Shown: positions 36,275 through 46,004, counted from the first letter of the stretch. The stretch is DNA of 64,000 nucleotides from Shewanella amazonensis SB2B (GCF_000015245.1 NC_008700.1:2610001-2674000), one strand, 5' to 3'. Numbers and translations: made by a program. The notes: a model not told the origin generated them from the sequence alone.

Positions 36275-37186
36275 TTAAAGCGCGCCAGGCCTCAGATGCC
36301 TGGCCTGAGGGAAATGGGCCCGCAGCGCCTTTATCTGGGCCGAATCAGCGTATACCAGCACACGTTTACCCGTTTCCAGCGACTTGTCCAGAGCAGCGAA
36401 AGAAGAAGGTGGCCTGCGCTCGGCGTCACGTCTGAGCAGTTCATTGAGCTCTGTCGGCAGACTGGCGTCGGTTTCAATAATATCGAGGCGCTGCAACATG
36501 GCCATGGCGGCAATGGGCAACAGCCTCGGTGAAGTATCCTCATCAATCAGCAGCAGCTCGCCCTGACCATCGAGGGACAAAAACGCATCTTCGAAATGAA
36601 GCTCTGTCTGAGCATCAAATCTGTCTCCGTTGAGGGCAAAAAACCGCTCCCAGAAACGTCGACGGGCTGGCACTGTGGCAAGGGTTTCCTGTACCTGTTG
36701 CCGCCGCGTCGCAATAAAGTCGAACAGGGGCGTCAGTGAGGGCGGCAGCCAGGCTTCCAGGCGTGCCCGAATGTCTCTGGCAAACACAGGGGCGGCGCCA
36801 GCCGTACTGATGGCGACAACCAGGCGGCCACGGTCGACGATGGAGGGCGTGATAAAGTCGCAATACGCTGGGTTGTCTACCACATTTGCCCAAATATTCC
36901 GGCGCCTGGCAACTCCGGCAAGACGCACATTCAGCGATTCGTCATTGGTGGCCAGGTACAGCAAATCCCAATCGCAAATATCATCCTCGTTGACGGGGCG
37001 CTCATGGAGCGTAATGCGGCCGCTGCGTTTTTGCGCCTGGATCTCAGCACAGGCTTCAGTGGCAATAACGGTGATCAGCGCGTCAGTGCGGCAAAGCAGC
37101 TCCAGCTTACGGGCGGCCACATCACCGCCCCCCACCACCAGAACCGAGCGATCGCGGGTATCAACAAACAGGGGAAAATATTGCAT
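36275..37186 (-). CDS. Precorrin-2 dehydrogenase/sirohydrochlorin ferrochelatase (CysG N-terminal type)
   Basis: 303 residues. Its first 220 correspond to the N-terminal siroheme synthase module of CysG or to yeast Met8: NAD-binding loop VLVVGGGDVAARK, the conserved Asp and NPAYCDFITPSIV, and the dimerisation helix that follows. It oxidises precorrin-2 and inserts iron to make siroheme for sulfite or nitrite reductase. The uroporphyrinogen methyltransferase half of CysG is absent, so another gene must supply precorrin-2. Residues beyond 220 are unlike CysG and form a separate tail. Co-transcribed with the rhodanese (8-nt gap) and yaeQ. Confidence 0.88.
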   Translation of the reverse strand: MQYFPLFVDTRDRSVLVVGGGDVAARKLELLCRTDALITVIATEACAEIQAQKRSGRITLHERPVNEDDICDWDLLYLATNDESLNVRLAGVARRRNIWANVVDNPAYCDFITPSIVDRGRLVVAISTAGAAPVFARDIRARLEAWLPPSLTPLFDFIATRRQQVQETLATVPARRRFWERFFALNGDRFDAQTELHFEDAFLSLDGQGELLLIDEDTSPRLLPIAAMAMLQRLDIIETDASLPTELNELLRRDAERRPPSSFAALDKSLETGKRVLVYADSAQIKALRAHFPQARHLRPGAL

Positions 37187-37194
37187 CTGCGGTC

Positions 37195-37554
37195 CTAGTC
37201 GGTCACCAGCGGCAGTTGACGGGCAACCCAGGCTTTGTAGCCCCCCACCAGAGACGCCACCTTGGTGTACCCCATGAGTTGCAGGTTATACGCCGCCAAT
37301 GCAGAGCGATAGCCACCACCGCAGTAGAGCAACAAGGGAGTTGATTTATCGGGGAAACGGGTTTCCACATCCCGCTCAAGAATGCCGCGGCCCAGATGTC
37401 TGGCACCTGGAAGCCGGTCTTTAAGCCATTCGTGGTCTTCACGCACGTCGAGCAGTTGCCAGCTGTCGTCAGCCTGATACTCCTCAACGGTAATTTCTGT
37501 AACCTTGGGAAGTATTGATTCAACCAAGGCAACAAATCCGGGATTATGCTGCAT
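37195..37554 (-). CDS. Rhodanese-like sulfurtransferase
   Basis: 119-residue cytoplasmic single-domain rhodanese with LLDVREDHEWLKDRLPGA and the active-site loop CGGGYRSA (about residues 78-85). No signal peptide. Such proteins shuttle persulfide sulfur. It heads the operon with the siroheme enzyme and yaeQ, which suggests a role in sulfur assimilation; that is inferred from position only. Confidence 0.88.
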   Translation of the reverse strand: MQHNPGFVALVESILPKVTEITVEEYQADDSWQLLDVREDHEWLKDRLPGARHLGRGILERDVETRFPDKSTPLLLYCGGGYRSALAAYNLQLMGYTKVASLVGGYKAWVARQLPLVTD

Positions 37555-37631
37555 TTTGAATTCCTTATGATGCCCTTTTGCGACCAGTGTAGTGCTATGG
37601 TCAGGGCTTCACAAGTGATGCATGCACAAGT

Positions 37632-37949
37632 TCAGTTATGGGCTTCGCTACGCTCAGAACTGCAGTGCCAACACAGCTCAAAGCTGGCCTCATTCATCTC
37701 ATGGCAGTTCAAACATTGCCATTGGGGACGGTCGCCGCCCAGACTGTCGAGTTGGCTTTGGGCCTTGGCGAGCTCAGATTCATTGACCCACAACTCCACG
37801 TTTTGCAGATCCACCGGCAGTTCACCTACACCACCGAGCAGCGCCTCGCCTCTGAGTTCCACCTGTATACCGGCAACCTGTAACAGCCCTTTCCAGGTGT
37901 GGGCCTGCAGCAAATTGCCACCGGCCAATAAACATTTACGTTGTTCCAT
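37632..37949 (-). CDS. DUF2007 protein with C-terminal zinc-ribbon
   Basis: 105 residues. The N-terminal DUF2007-like half (LLAGGNLLQAHTWKGLLQVA) is followed by a Zn-ribbon-like CxxC...CxxC pair (CLNCHEMNEASFELCWHC). Similar short proteins are sometimes called putative signal transducers. The two CxxC motifs point to metal binding. Its own promoter should lie within 37950-38105; no partner is nearby. Confidence 0.82.
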   Translation of the reverse strand: MEQRKCLLAGGNLLQAHTWKGLLQVAGIQVELRGEALLGGVGELPVDLQNVELWVNESELAKAQSQLDSLGGDRPQWQCLNCHEMNEASFELCWHCSSERSEAHN

Positions 37950-38105
37950 CGGACTTTCCTACAACTACTGCTGTCTCTTTTGATATATGCCCCACTCCCG
38001 GGCCAGCCCATGCTAGCGACAAATCGCTGTAAAATCGAGCACTGAAAAGCCGACATTGTTAACATTTTTAGAACATGCTGTTTGGTATTTACGAAAATGA
38101 GCCAT

Positions 38106-38133
38106 AAAAAAACCACCCCGAAGGGTGGCTTTT
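38106..38133 (-). terminator. Terminator of yajC-secD-secF
   Basis: CCACCC (38113-38118) pairs with GGGTGG (38123-38128), loop CGAA, followed on the minus strand by seven T. Confidence 0.88.
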
Positions 38134-38149
38134 AAGGTCGTTATGCCGC

Positions 38150-39097
38150 TTAAGGCATAATGGAAGGCTGGTCGGCGCCTTCCTTCTCGACTTCTACCGG
38201 CATCATGTGCTCACGGTTGATGCCAAGACGAATGGCCAGATAACTCGCCACGTAGATAGACGAATAGGTACCCACCACAATACCCAGCAGCAGCGCCGTG
38301 GCGAAGCCGTGAATAAGGGTGCCGCCCTTGAGGAACAAGGCCACCACGGTAATGAGCGTGGTACCTGTCGTAATGATGGTACGGCTCATCGTCTGGGTGA
38401 TGGAGTTGTTGACCACCTCTTCCGGGGTGCCCTTACGCATCTTGAGGAAGTTCTCACGGATGCGGTCGAATACCACGATAGTGTCGTTTAGCGAGTAACC
38501 CACAACGGTCAAGAGACCCGCCAATACCGTGAGGTCAAACTCCAGCTGCAGCACAGAGAACACGCCCAGGGTCACGATAACGTCGTGAGCCAGTGCGGCT
38601 ACCGAACCTGCGGCAAGACGCCACTCGAAGCGGAACGACACGTAAATAAGGATACAGATAAGCGCCACCAGTACCGCGAGGCCGCCCTGCTCTGCCAATT
38701 CCTTACCCACCTGCGGACCGACAAATTCCACCCGTTTCTGGGTAACTTCGGGGTCGAGTTCTGTGGCTTTGGCCATGACAACACGCACCTGGGCGTCACT
38801 CTTCACGCCTTCACGTACCTGCAGACGCACCAGCACGTCACGGCTCGAACCGAAGTTCTGTACCACGGCGCCGGCAACGAGAGGCTCGGTCAGGTTGTTG
38901 CGCAGTGTCTCGAGATTAACCGGCTTGGAGAACTCCATCTCCACCACGGTGCCACCGGTAAAGTCCAGACCCCAGTTAATGCCACGCGTCGCCAGCGACA
39001 CCAGCGAACCCACCACCAAAATGGCAGACAGGATACTGATGGGCGCAGCGTGTCGTAAGAAATTGATGGAGCCTTTAATATCTAAAATCTGAAACAT
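38150..39097 (-). CDS. secF: Protein translocase subunit SecF
   Basis: 315-residue inner-membrane protein with six helices. The first periplasmic domain follows GLDFTGGTVVEM. Conserved TM4-TM6 sequences include GYSLNDTIVVFDRIRENF and the C-terminal TGTTLITVVALFLKGG. With SecD it uses the proton gradient to finish export of proteins through SecYEG. It starts 13 nt after the secD stop. Confidence 0.96.
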   Translation of the reverse strand: MFQILDIKGSINFLRHAAPISILSAILVVGSLVSLATRGINWGLDFTGGTVVEMEFSKPVNLETLRNNLTEPLVAGAVVQNFGSSRDVLVRLQVREGVKSDAQVRVVMAKATELDPEVTQKRVEFVGPQVGKELAEQGGLAVLVALICILIYVSFRFEWRLAAGSVAALAHDVIVTLGVFSVLQLEFDLTVLAGLLTVVGYSLNDTIVVFDRIRENFLKMRKGTPEEVVNNSITQTMSRTIITTGTTLITVVALFLKGGTLIHGFATALLLGIVVGTYSSIYVASYLAIRLGINREHMMPVEVEKEGADQPSIMP

Positions 39098-39110
39098 GAT
39101 ATGGGCTTCC

Positions 39111-40961
39111 TTAAATCGACAATTTCTTCACACGCTTACCACCCCAGAGGGCGTTCACGATAGCTCGTGTACCCACAATGGCAGTAAACATGGAGGTGGC
39201 AATACCAATCATCAGGGTCACGGCAAAGCCTTTTACCGCACCTGTACCCACAGCAAACAAAATCAGAGCCGTCAGGAAGGTGGTGATGTTGGCGTCGGCG
39301 ATGGTCGACAGTGCGTTGCCATAACCTTCGTGGATAGCCTGCTGTACGCTGCGACCGGCACGAAGCTCTTCACGGATACGCTCATAAATCAGTACGTTGC
39401 CGTCAACAGCCATACCCACAGTCAATACCATACCGGCAATACCCGGCAGGGTCAGCACCGCACCCGGGATCATGGACATCACGCCCACCACCATGATGAG
39501 GTTGGCACACAGCGCCAGGTTGGCAATCACACCGAAGGCACGGTAGTACACCAGCATAAAGGCCAGTACCACAACCATACCCCAGATCATCGCCTGCAGA
39601 CCGTTTTCGATGTTTTCGGCACCCAGGCTTGGACCAATGGTGCGTTCTTCCACGATGGATACAGGAGCAATCAGTGCACCGGCACGCAGCAAGAGCGCCA
39701 GATTCTGCGACTCGCTGTGGGTCAGACCGGTGATAACAAAGTTACGGCCAAGGCGTGCCTGAATGGTGGCAACCGAGATAACTTCCTCGATTTTACGCAT
39801 CTTCACGCTGCCATCGGGGTTACGCTCACCGCTGTCCTTGTATTCAATGAACAGGGTCGCCATCGGCTTGCCGATGTTGTCCTTGGTAACGTTGGAGAAG
39901 ATTTCCCCACCCTTGGCATCCAACTGAATAGCGACCTGTGGACGGCTGTATTCGTCGAAAGAAGGCTGAGCACCGGTAATATGGTCACCGGTCAGCATCA
40001 CTTCTTTCTTCAGTACCACAGGGCCGCCTTCGCGGCGCTGATACAGCTCGCTGCCGGCTGGCACACGGCCATTGGCAGCAGCAGCCACGTCGGCTTTTTC
40101 ATCCACCATATGGAATTCAATGGAGGCTGTGGCACCCAGAATTTCTTTGGCGCGGGCAGTGTCCTGTACGCCGGGAAGTTCCACGATGATGCGCTCAGCA
40201 CCCTGACGCTGCACCACAGGCTCAGCCACACCCAGCTCGTTCACACGGTTACGGATGGTCGTGATGTTTTGCAGCAGGGCTTCCTCTTTGATTTGCTTGA
40301 GGTAGGCCTCGCTCATCACCGCCAGCAGTACCACGTTGTCACCACTGGAGATATCCGAAAACACCATGTCATTGCCACGGCTCTTCAGGAATCGTTCTGC
40401 CTGAGACAGAGTCTCGGCGTCACGGAACTTGATTTCGATACCGCGCACGGTGCGATGCACACCGGCATAGCGAATACGCTCTTCACGAAGCTGACTGCGA
40501 AAATCGGCAATCTTGGCCTCTTCCATCTTGCGGATGGCTTCGCTCATGTCCACTTCCATCAGGAAGTGCACACCGCCGCGAAGGTCGAGACCCAGCTTCA
40601 TGGGGCTGCCGCCCACTGACTCCAGCCACTCAGGAGTGGCCGGTGCCAGGTTAAGGGCTACTGTGTATTTGTCGCCCAGCAATTCGGCAATGGTTTCTTT
40701 GGCTGTGAGCTGATCTTCAGCATTGGCCACACGCACCAGCAACTGGCCATTTTCAAGCTCAGATCGCTTGATGCCAATGCCCTTGGCGGTCAGCGCTGCT
40801 GACACGTCAGATTGGGTAGTTGCGGTAACGTCTGCACCACGGGTAGCCACGACCTGTACGGCATGATCCTCGCCGAACAGGTTGGGCAGCGCATAGAAGC
40901 CACCAATGGCGATGACCAGCACCACCATGATGTTCTTCCACATTGGGTATTTATTTAGCAC
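39111..40961 (-). CDS. secD: Protein translocase subunit SecD
   Basis: 616-residue partner of SecF with the large first periplasmic domain (P1) and six helices. Diagnostic segments are GLDLRGGVHFLMEVD near residues 118-132 and the RIREELRAGRSVQQA region near TM4-TM5. The second gene of yajC-secD-secF; it starts 18 nt after yajC. Confidence 0.96.
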   Translation of the reverse strand: MLNKYPMWKNIMVVLVIAIGGFYALPNLFGEDHAVQVVATRGADVTATTQSDVSAALTAKGIGIKRSELENGQLLVRVANAEDQLTAKETIAELLGDKYTVALNLAPATPEWLESVGGSPMKLGLDLRGGVHFLMEVDMSEAIRKMEEAKIADFRSQLREERIRYAGVHRTVRGIEIKFRDAETLSQAERFLKSRGNDMVFSDISSGDNVVLLAVMSEAYLKQIKEEALLQNITTIRNRVNELGVAEPVVQRQGAERIIVELPGVQDTARAKEILGATASIEFHMVDEKADVAAAANGRVPAGSELYQRREGGPVVLKKEVMLTGDHITGAQPSFDEYSRPQVAIQLDAKGGEIFSNVTKDNIGKPMATLFIEYKDSGERNPDGSVKMRKIEEVISVATIQARLGRNFVITGLTHSESQNLALLLRAGALIAPVSIVEERTIGPSLGAENIENGLQAMIWGMVVVLAFMLVYYRAFGVIANLALCANLIMVVGVMSMIPGAVLTLPGIAGMVLTVGMAVDGNVLIYERIREELRAGRSVQQAIHEGYGNALSTIADANITTFLTALILFAVGTGAVKGFAVTLMIGIATSMFTAIVGTRAIVNALWGGKRVKKLSI

Positions 40962-40979
40962 GCCTTTCGCCCTCTTGGC

Positions 40980-41315
40980 TTACAGGGACTGGATAGAGCC
41001 TTTTGGCAATACCGCTGCGATGTAGTCCTTTTTGATGGTGATGTTGGTGCTGTCATTCAGCGCCAGCAGTACGTAGTCACTGTCTTCGGTAATCTTGGCG
41101 ATTTTACCGAGGATGCCACCGCTGGTGAGTACTTCATCGCCCTTGGACAGGGAAGACATCAGTGCCTTGTGCTCTTTGACGCGCTTGGACTGAGGACGGA
41201 AGATCATAAAGTAGAAGATCAGGCCAAACAGGCCCAGCATGATCACAAGTTCCATGGTACCGCCACCCTGGGGTGCTGCACCGGCTGCATTGGCATACGC
41301 GTTAGAAATAAACAT
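40980..41315 (-). CDS. yajC: Sec translocon accessory protein YajC
   Basis: 111 residues with one membrane helix near residues 22-40 (MELVIMLGLFGLIFYFMIFR) followed by the family motif PQSKRVKEHKALMSSL and GDEVLTSGGILGKI. It forms a complex with SecDF. Its start is 26 nt after tgt. Confidence 0.96.
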   Translation of the reverse strand: MFISNAYANAAGAAPQGGGTMELVIMLGLFGLIFYFMIFRPQSKRVKEHKALMSSLSKGDEVLTSGGILGKIAKITEDSDYVLLALNDSTNITIKKDYIAAVLPKGSIQSL

Positions 41316-41341
41316 AGCTTTCTCTTCTTATTGCTTGATTG

Positions 41342-42466
41342 TTAGTCTTTTAACTCAGGAACTTCACGCCCTTGACTGGTATAGAAGTCCGCAACAAAGG
41401 CGTCTAATGTACCCGTCTCAATGGCGCCGCGCAAACCCTCCATCAACCTTTGGTAATAACGCAGGTTGTGAATGGTATTGAGCCTGGCTCCGAGGATTTC
41501 GTTGCAACGATCCAAATGATGCAAATACGCACGGGAATAATTGGTGCAGGTATAGCAATCACATTTAGGATCGAGTGGCGATGTGTCATCACGATGACGC
41601 GCATTGCGAATTTTGATAACACCTTCGCTGGTAAACAGATGACCGTTGCGGGCATTACGGGTGGGCATTACACAGTCGAACATGTCGACACCACGACGCA
41701 CGCCTTCAACCAAATCTTCCGGTTTACCTACCCCCATCAGATAACGTGGTTTGTCGGCCGGGATTTGCGGACACACATGCTCAAGCACTCTGTGCATGTC
41801 TTCCTTGGGCTCACCCACCGCCAGACCACCGACGGCATAACCGTCAAAACCGATTTCGAGAAGCCCTTTTAGGCTCTCGTCACGCAAATCTTCGTACACG
41901 CTGCCCTGAATAATCCCAAAAAGAGAGTTGGGGTTTTCGAGGCGATCAAACTCATCGCGAGAGCGCTTGGCCCAGCGCAGCGACATCTGCATGGACTTGC
42001 GCGCTTCGTCGTGCGTCGCCGGATAGGGCGTGCACTCATCGAAAATCATCACTACGTCACTGCCGAGCGAGTGCTGGATTTGCATCGACTTTTCGGCATC
42101 CATAAAAATCTTTTCGCCGTTGATGGGCGAGCGGAAATGCACACCTTCCTCGGTGATCTTACGGATATCGCCAAGGCTGAATACCTGGAAACCGCCCGAG
42201 TCGGTGAGAATAGGACGCTGCCAGTTCATAAAGTCGTGCAGATCGCCGTGCTTGCGCATGATTTCTTCACCGGGGCGCAACCACAGATGGAAGGTGTTGC
42301 CAAGCAGGATATCGGCGCCGGTAGCACGCACTTCTTCCGGGGTCATGCCCTTGACTGTGCCGTAGGTACCCACAGGCATAAAGGCCGGGGTTTCTACCGT
42401 GCCACGCTCGAAAACCAGTCTGCCGCGACGGGCGCGACCCTGGGTAGTAATCAATTCAAATTTCAT
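41342..42466 (-). CDS. tgt: tRNA-guanine transglycosylase
   Basis: 374 residues. Swaps guanine 34 for the queuine precursor preQ1 in tRNAs with GUN anticodons. The active-site Asp is in [14 protein letters not shown]. The second catalytic Asp is in the [12 protein letters not shown] region, and the zinc ligands are in [17 protein letters not shown]. The ATG at 42466 has GAGG upstream; longer starts do not match the family. In line with queA, which makes the next step, and followed by yajC-secDF. Confidence 0.96.
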
Positions 42467-42564
42467 AATGACCTCGTCAGAGAAACAGTCTGACTGCATT
42501 GAGGGCCAAACGGCCGATTCAACTCACATGGGGGTGGCAGCTAGCCCCTTCAAGGCGCTGCCAC

Positions 42565-42593
42565 CAAAAAAAAGCCCAACCAGATGGTTGGGC
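42565..42593 (-). terminator. Terminator between queA and tgt
   Basis: GCCCAACC (42574-42581) pairs with GGTTGGGC (42586-42593), loop AGAT, followed on the minus strand by a run of T. Transcription of tgt therefore probably also has its own promoter in the 42467-42565 region. Confidence 0.85.
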
Positions 42594-42618
42594 AGGCATT
42601 TTAAATCAAAAAAAGCGT

Positions 42619-43656
42619 TTAGGGGGCTTTTTTAGTCACAAACATGGCATCGCCATAACTGAAAAAGCGGTATTTTTGTTCAACTGCATGGCGATAGGCG
42701 CCAATTACCTCATCGAAGCCGGCAAAGGCGCTCACCAGCATGATGAGTGTCGACTCCGGCAGGTGGAAGTTGGTCACCATGGCATCGACTACTTTGAACT
42801 CGAAACCGGGGAAGATAAAGATATCGGTATCACCGCAAAATGGCTCGAGTTCACCCTCACTTGCCTTGGCGGCACTCTCGAGGGAGCGCACTGAGGTGGT
42901 CCCCACGGCAATCACCCGCTTACCTGCGGCCTTGGTGGCGCGGATTTTTTCAACCACATCGGCAGGTACTTCGGCCCATTCTGAATGCATTTTGTGCTCG
43001 AGCACGTTGTCTACCCGCACCGGCTGAAAGGTACCCGCTCCCACGTGCAGGGTCACAAATGCCATGTCCACACCTTTGGCTTTGAGGGCGGCGAGTATGC
43101 TTTCATCGAAGTGAAGACCGGCAGTAGGAGCCGCAACGGCGCCGGGGCGCTCGTTATAGACGGTTTGATAACGCTCTTTGTCGGTATCTTCATCGGGGCG
43201 ATCGATATAAGGCGGCAGCGGCATATGGCCTACGGCTTCAAGCACTTCGAGGATGGTCTTATCATCCTTGAGCGACAGCTCAAACAGTGCATCATGACGG
43301 GCATCCATCGTCATCTTAAAGCCGCCGTCCAGGATAATCTCGGCGCCGGGTTTGGGGGATTTGGACGAGCGAACATGGGCCAAAATGCGCTTGTCATCAA
43401 GCATACGCTCCACCAGGATCTCCAACTTGCCGCCGCTTGCCTTTTGGCCAAAGAGACGAGCCGGTATCACCCGGGTGTTATTGAAAATCATCAGATCGCC
43501 CGGCTCAATCAGCGCCAGAATATCGGTGAACTGACGATCGGCCAAGGCACCAGTGCTGCCGTCCAGATGCAACAGACGCGACGCGGTGCGCTCTGCCATG
43601 GGATAGCGGGCAATCAGTTCATCGGGAAGATCAAAGGTAAAGTCAGCTACTCGCAT
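42619..43656 (-). CDS. queA: S-adenosylmethionine:tRNA ribosyltransferase-isomerase QueA
   Basis: 345 residues. Converts preQ1 in tRNA to epoxyqueuosine using the ribosyl group of SAM. The start MRVADFTFDLPDELIARYP and the conserved PGAVAAPTAGLHF and HVGAGTFQPVR segments are typical, and length matches the family. Acts after Tgt. Confidence 0.96.
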   Translation of the reverse strand: MRVADFTFDLPDELIARYPMAERTASRLLHLDGSTGALADRQFTDILALIEPGDLMIFNNTRVIPARLFGQKASGGKLEILVERMLDDKRILAHVRSSKSPKPGAEIILDGGFKMTMDARHDALFELSLKDDKTILEVLEAVGHMPLPPYIDRPDEDTDKERYQTVYNERPGAVAAPTAGLHFDESILAALKAKGVDMAFVTLHVGAGTFQPVRVDNVLEHKMHSEWAEVPADVVEKIRATKAAGKRVIAVGTTSVRSLESAAKASEGELEPFCGDTDIFIFPGFEFKVVDAMVTNFHLPESTLIMLVSAFAGFDEVIGAYRHAVEQKYRFFSYGDAMFVTKKAP

Positions 43657-44141
43657 CTATAACTCTCACGCCATGGCCAAAAAAGACGCGCGTAGTCTAG
43701 GGGCACAGGCGGCCGAGATCAAGACGACTTGGACCTTTGCATAGCTCTTTGAGTACTCTTGGCATGGATATGGGTGTCTGAAGCGGTGTCCAACTGCTCA
43801 AAGTGCATGCCGAACCCGACTTTTTTACGTGGCTTGTTTACGTGGCTTGCGGTGTTTATGGGGTTTGCGGGAGAGTTCGCCTGACTGGCGTATTTGACTG
43901 GGCACTTGTATGAGACTGGGCATTCGTATGACATTGGGTATTCGTATGACACTGGGCATCCCTATGACAAAGGTGCGGATAACCCCATTTCACATCCTCC
44001 ATAATCTCAGATAGCAGTTACCCCGGATATGGATGTTACCTCCCTCAGGACCCAGTCGCTGTGCAGCAAACTAATATTGGGGTTTCCTGGACATCGGTGG
44101 TCGTGATACCTTGAACCCTTGCACCACACCAAGCCCAAAAT
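43657..44141. other. 485-bp intergenic region with short direct repeats
   Basis: Divergent intergenic region between queA and acpH. It holds 18-bp repeats at 43889-43968 and a 13-bp near-duplication (ACGTGGCTTG) near 43826-43851. An open frame of 77 codons (43719-43952, minus) crosses the repeats but has no ribosome-binding site and no family, so no gene is called. Confidence 0.5.
43889..43968 (+). repeat. 18-bp imperfect tandem repeat, about 4.5 units
   Basis: Successive 18-bp units, each containing a TATGACxxTGGGCAT-like core, run from 43889 to about 43968. Units at 43925 and 43943 differ at only a few bases. No function is evident. Confidence 0.7.
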
Positions 44142-44735
44142 ATGAATTTTCTAGCACACTTGCACCTGGCAGATATCAGCCAAACGAGCCTTGCGGCCAA
44201 CCTTGCCGGCGACTTTGCCAAAGGCCCCATCGACCAGTTCACCAAACCACTGCAACAGGGATTGTGGCTGCATCGGCAAATCGACAAAATCACCGATGAG
44301 CATGAGATCTTCAAAGACATGCTGGCCAAATTCCCCCGGCATTTAAGTCGAGCGGCCCCTTTACTGATTGATTTAGGTTTCGATCATCGCCTGGCCAGGG
44401 ACTGGGAAGAGTATCACCATGAGACGTTGGATATCTTCTGCCAGCGTGCCTATGAGGTGCTTCGTACCTGTGACCATTTGCCGCCAAAGCTTGCCGCCAT
44501 CGCCCCCAGAATGTGTGATGAAGACTGGTTGGGCGCCTATGGTAGTCGCAGTGGGATCAACGCCGCCATTGCCGGTGTTAGGCGAAGACTCTCGCGCCCC
44601 GAGATTTTCGATGGTGCCGAAGCGGCCGTTGAACAGCTCGACATGGAGTTGGAGATTGCGTTTCGCACCCTGTATCCGCAGCTGATGGCTTATTCCAGAC
44701 GTCTGGCCCGCACCACACCAGAGCAATACCTGTAA
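44142..44735 (+). CDS. acpH: Acyl-carrier-protein phosphodiesterase AcpH
   Basis: 197 residues. Removes the 4'-phosphopantetheine arm from holo-ACP. The start MNFLAHLHLADISQTSLAAN and the GDFAKG segment match E. coli AcpH (YajB); the HD-like metal residues include the LWLHRQID and FDHRLARDW segments. It lies near tgt/queA in other gammaproteobacteria too. The stop is directly followed by the next gene's ATG. Confidence 0.93.
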   Translation: MNFLAHLHLADISQTSLAANLAGDFAKGPIDQFTKPLQQGLWLHRQIDKITDEHEIFKDMLAKFPRHLSRAAPLLIDLGFDHRLARDWEEYHHETLDIFCQRAYEVLRTCDHLPPKLAAIAPRMCDEDWLGAYGSRSGINAAIAGVRRRLSRPEIFDGAEAAVEQLDMELEIAFRTLYPQLMAYSRRLARTTPEQYL

Positions 44736-45248
44736 ATGAATGACGCCCCCGCTCCTCGCAGTAAAACCAAACGCCTGCTGGTCGAAGCCCTGATAGCTAT
44801 TGGGCTTTTTTACGGTATTTCGGCTTATTTTCAAAAAGATATGCTGAAAGACACCGCGCCTGTCATTGCCGCCAAAGGGGTCAACGGCACCAGCCTGTCG
44901 CTGCCTTCCGCCACAGGTAAACCCACACTGGTGTATTTTTTTGCAAGCTGGTGCGGTGCCTGCAAGCTCACCTCGCCAGCGGTCGACAACATAGCCGGAG
45001 ATTATCCGGTACTGGCCATCGCTGCCGACTCGGGCAGTGATACAGACGTGATAGCCTTCCTCAAAGAAAAAGGCTATGGATTCGACGCAATCAATGACAA
45101 GGGCACGCTTACAACGCATTTCGGTGTAAGCGGTTTTCCATCCCTGTATGTGGTGGATGCCAGGGGCGAAGTACGTTTCGTTACCCGGGGTGTGAGTACG
45201 GAACCCGCTCTCAGAGCACGGCTTTTCCTCACCGAACTGCTGCAATAG
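44736..45248 (+). CDS. Membrane-anchored thioredoxin-like disulfide oxidoreductase (TlpA/ScsD type)
   Basis: 170 residues. An N-terminal membrane anchor (residues 13-32, LLVEALIAIGLFYGISAYF) leaves a periplasmic thioredoxin-fold domain. The active site is WCGAC with the Cys pair at about residues 73-76, and the cis-proline loop is in VSGFPSLYVV. It probably reduces disulfides in exported proteins. The partner redox protein is not in this window. Starts at the base after the acpH stop. Confidence 0.88.
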   Translation: MNDAPAPRSKTKRLLVEALIAIGLFYGISAYFQKDMLKDTAPVIAAKGVNGTSLSLPSATGKPTLVYFFASWCGACKLTSPAVDNIAGDYPVLAIAADSGSDTDVIAFLKEKGYGFDAINDKGTLTTHFGVSGFPSLYVVDARGEVRFVTRGVSTEPALRARLFLTELLQ

Positions 45249-45309
45249 CCGTTGAAACTTCGTAGAATGCGCCACTCAACCCCAAGTGTGCGCCAACGAA
45301 GGAGGCCTG

Positions 45310-45984
45310 ATGGAGATTTTTGACTACCGCCCCCCGGCAGTCCCCTGGCTCGATATTCGCTATATCGACCGAGACCTCATCATCATCAATAAACCATCGG
45401 GCCTGCTATCAAACCCCGGCATGGCAGCGCACACCCACGACAGTGCCATTACCCGTCTGTGCAGGCTCTATCCAGAGGCCATACTGGTCCACCGTCTGGA
45501 TTGTGCCACCTCGGGCATCATGGTGTTTGCCCGCAGCAAAAAAGCCGAGTCCAATTTAAAGACCCAGTTTCAAAATCGGGACACTGAAAAACGCTATCTA
45601 GCACAAGTGGCAGGGATCATCGAACAGGATGAAGGCACGATAGACCTGCCCCTTGGCAAAGACAGAAGCAATCCGCCCTGGCAGAAGGTGGACATGGCGG
45701 AAGGCCGCCCGGCGGTTACCCACTATCGGGTACTGGCGCGGCGCGAGAATTCAACCCTGGTAGCGCTGGAGCCTGAAACAGGGCGCACCCATCAGTTACG
45801 GGTACATATGCTGTCGCTTGGGCATCCCATTCTGGGGGACGACTTCTATGGCAGAACCCAGGAATTCGGCCAAGGCACGGTGGAAGAGGCATCACCCAGG
45901 CTCTGCCTGCACGCAGAGCGACTCAGCTTTAAACACCCCTGGTCAAACAAGCCCATGACCTTTGTCAGCCGAGCGCCCTTTTAG
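45310..45984 (+). CDS. rluA: Pseudouridine synthase RluA (23S rRNA U746 / tRNA U32)
   Basis: 224 residues. The catalytic motif HRLDCATSG (Asp is the nucleophile) is near residue 60, and KPSGLLSNPG, EKRYLAQV and TGRTHQLRVHML follow the RluA pattern. It closely matches E. coli RluA (219), which modifies U746 of 23S rRNA and U32 of several tRNAs. ATG at 45310 follows GGAGG perfectly placed; earlier codons are not favoured. Confidence 0.9.
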   Translation: MEIFDYRPPAVPWLDIRYIDRDLIIINKPSGLLSNPGMAAHTHDSAITRLCRLYPEAILVHRLDCATSGIMVFARSKKAESNLKTQFQNRDTEKRYLAQVAGIIEQDEGTIDLPLGKDRSNPPWQKVDMAEGRPAVTHYRVLARRENSTLVALEPETGRTHQLRVHMLSLGHPILGDDFYGRTQEFGQGTVEEASPRLCLHAERLSFKHPWSNKPMTFVSRAPF

Positions 45985-46004
45985 GCCTGAATAATCGGCG
46001 GCAC

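Noticed and set aside
39096..40619. 507-codon open frame on the plus strand opposite secD
   Set aside because: It is antisense to a confidently identified gene, is rich in His and Gln typical of shadow frames, and has no family resemblance.
43719..43952. 77-codon minus-strand frame with YECPVSYKCPV-like text
   Set aside because: It is produced by the 18-bp repeats, lacks start signals and matches no family.
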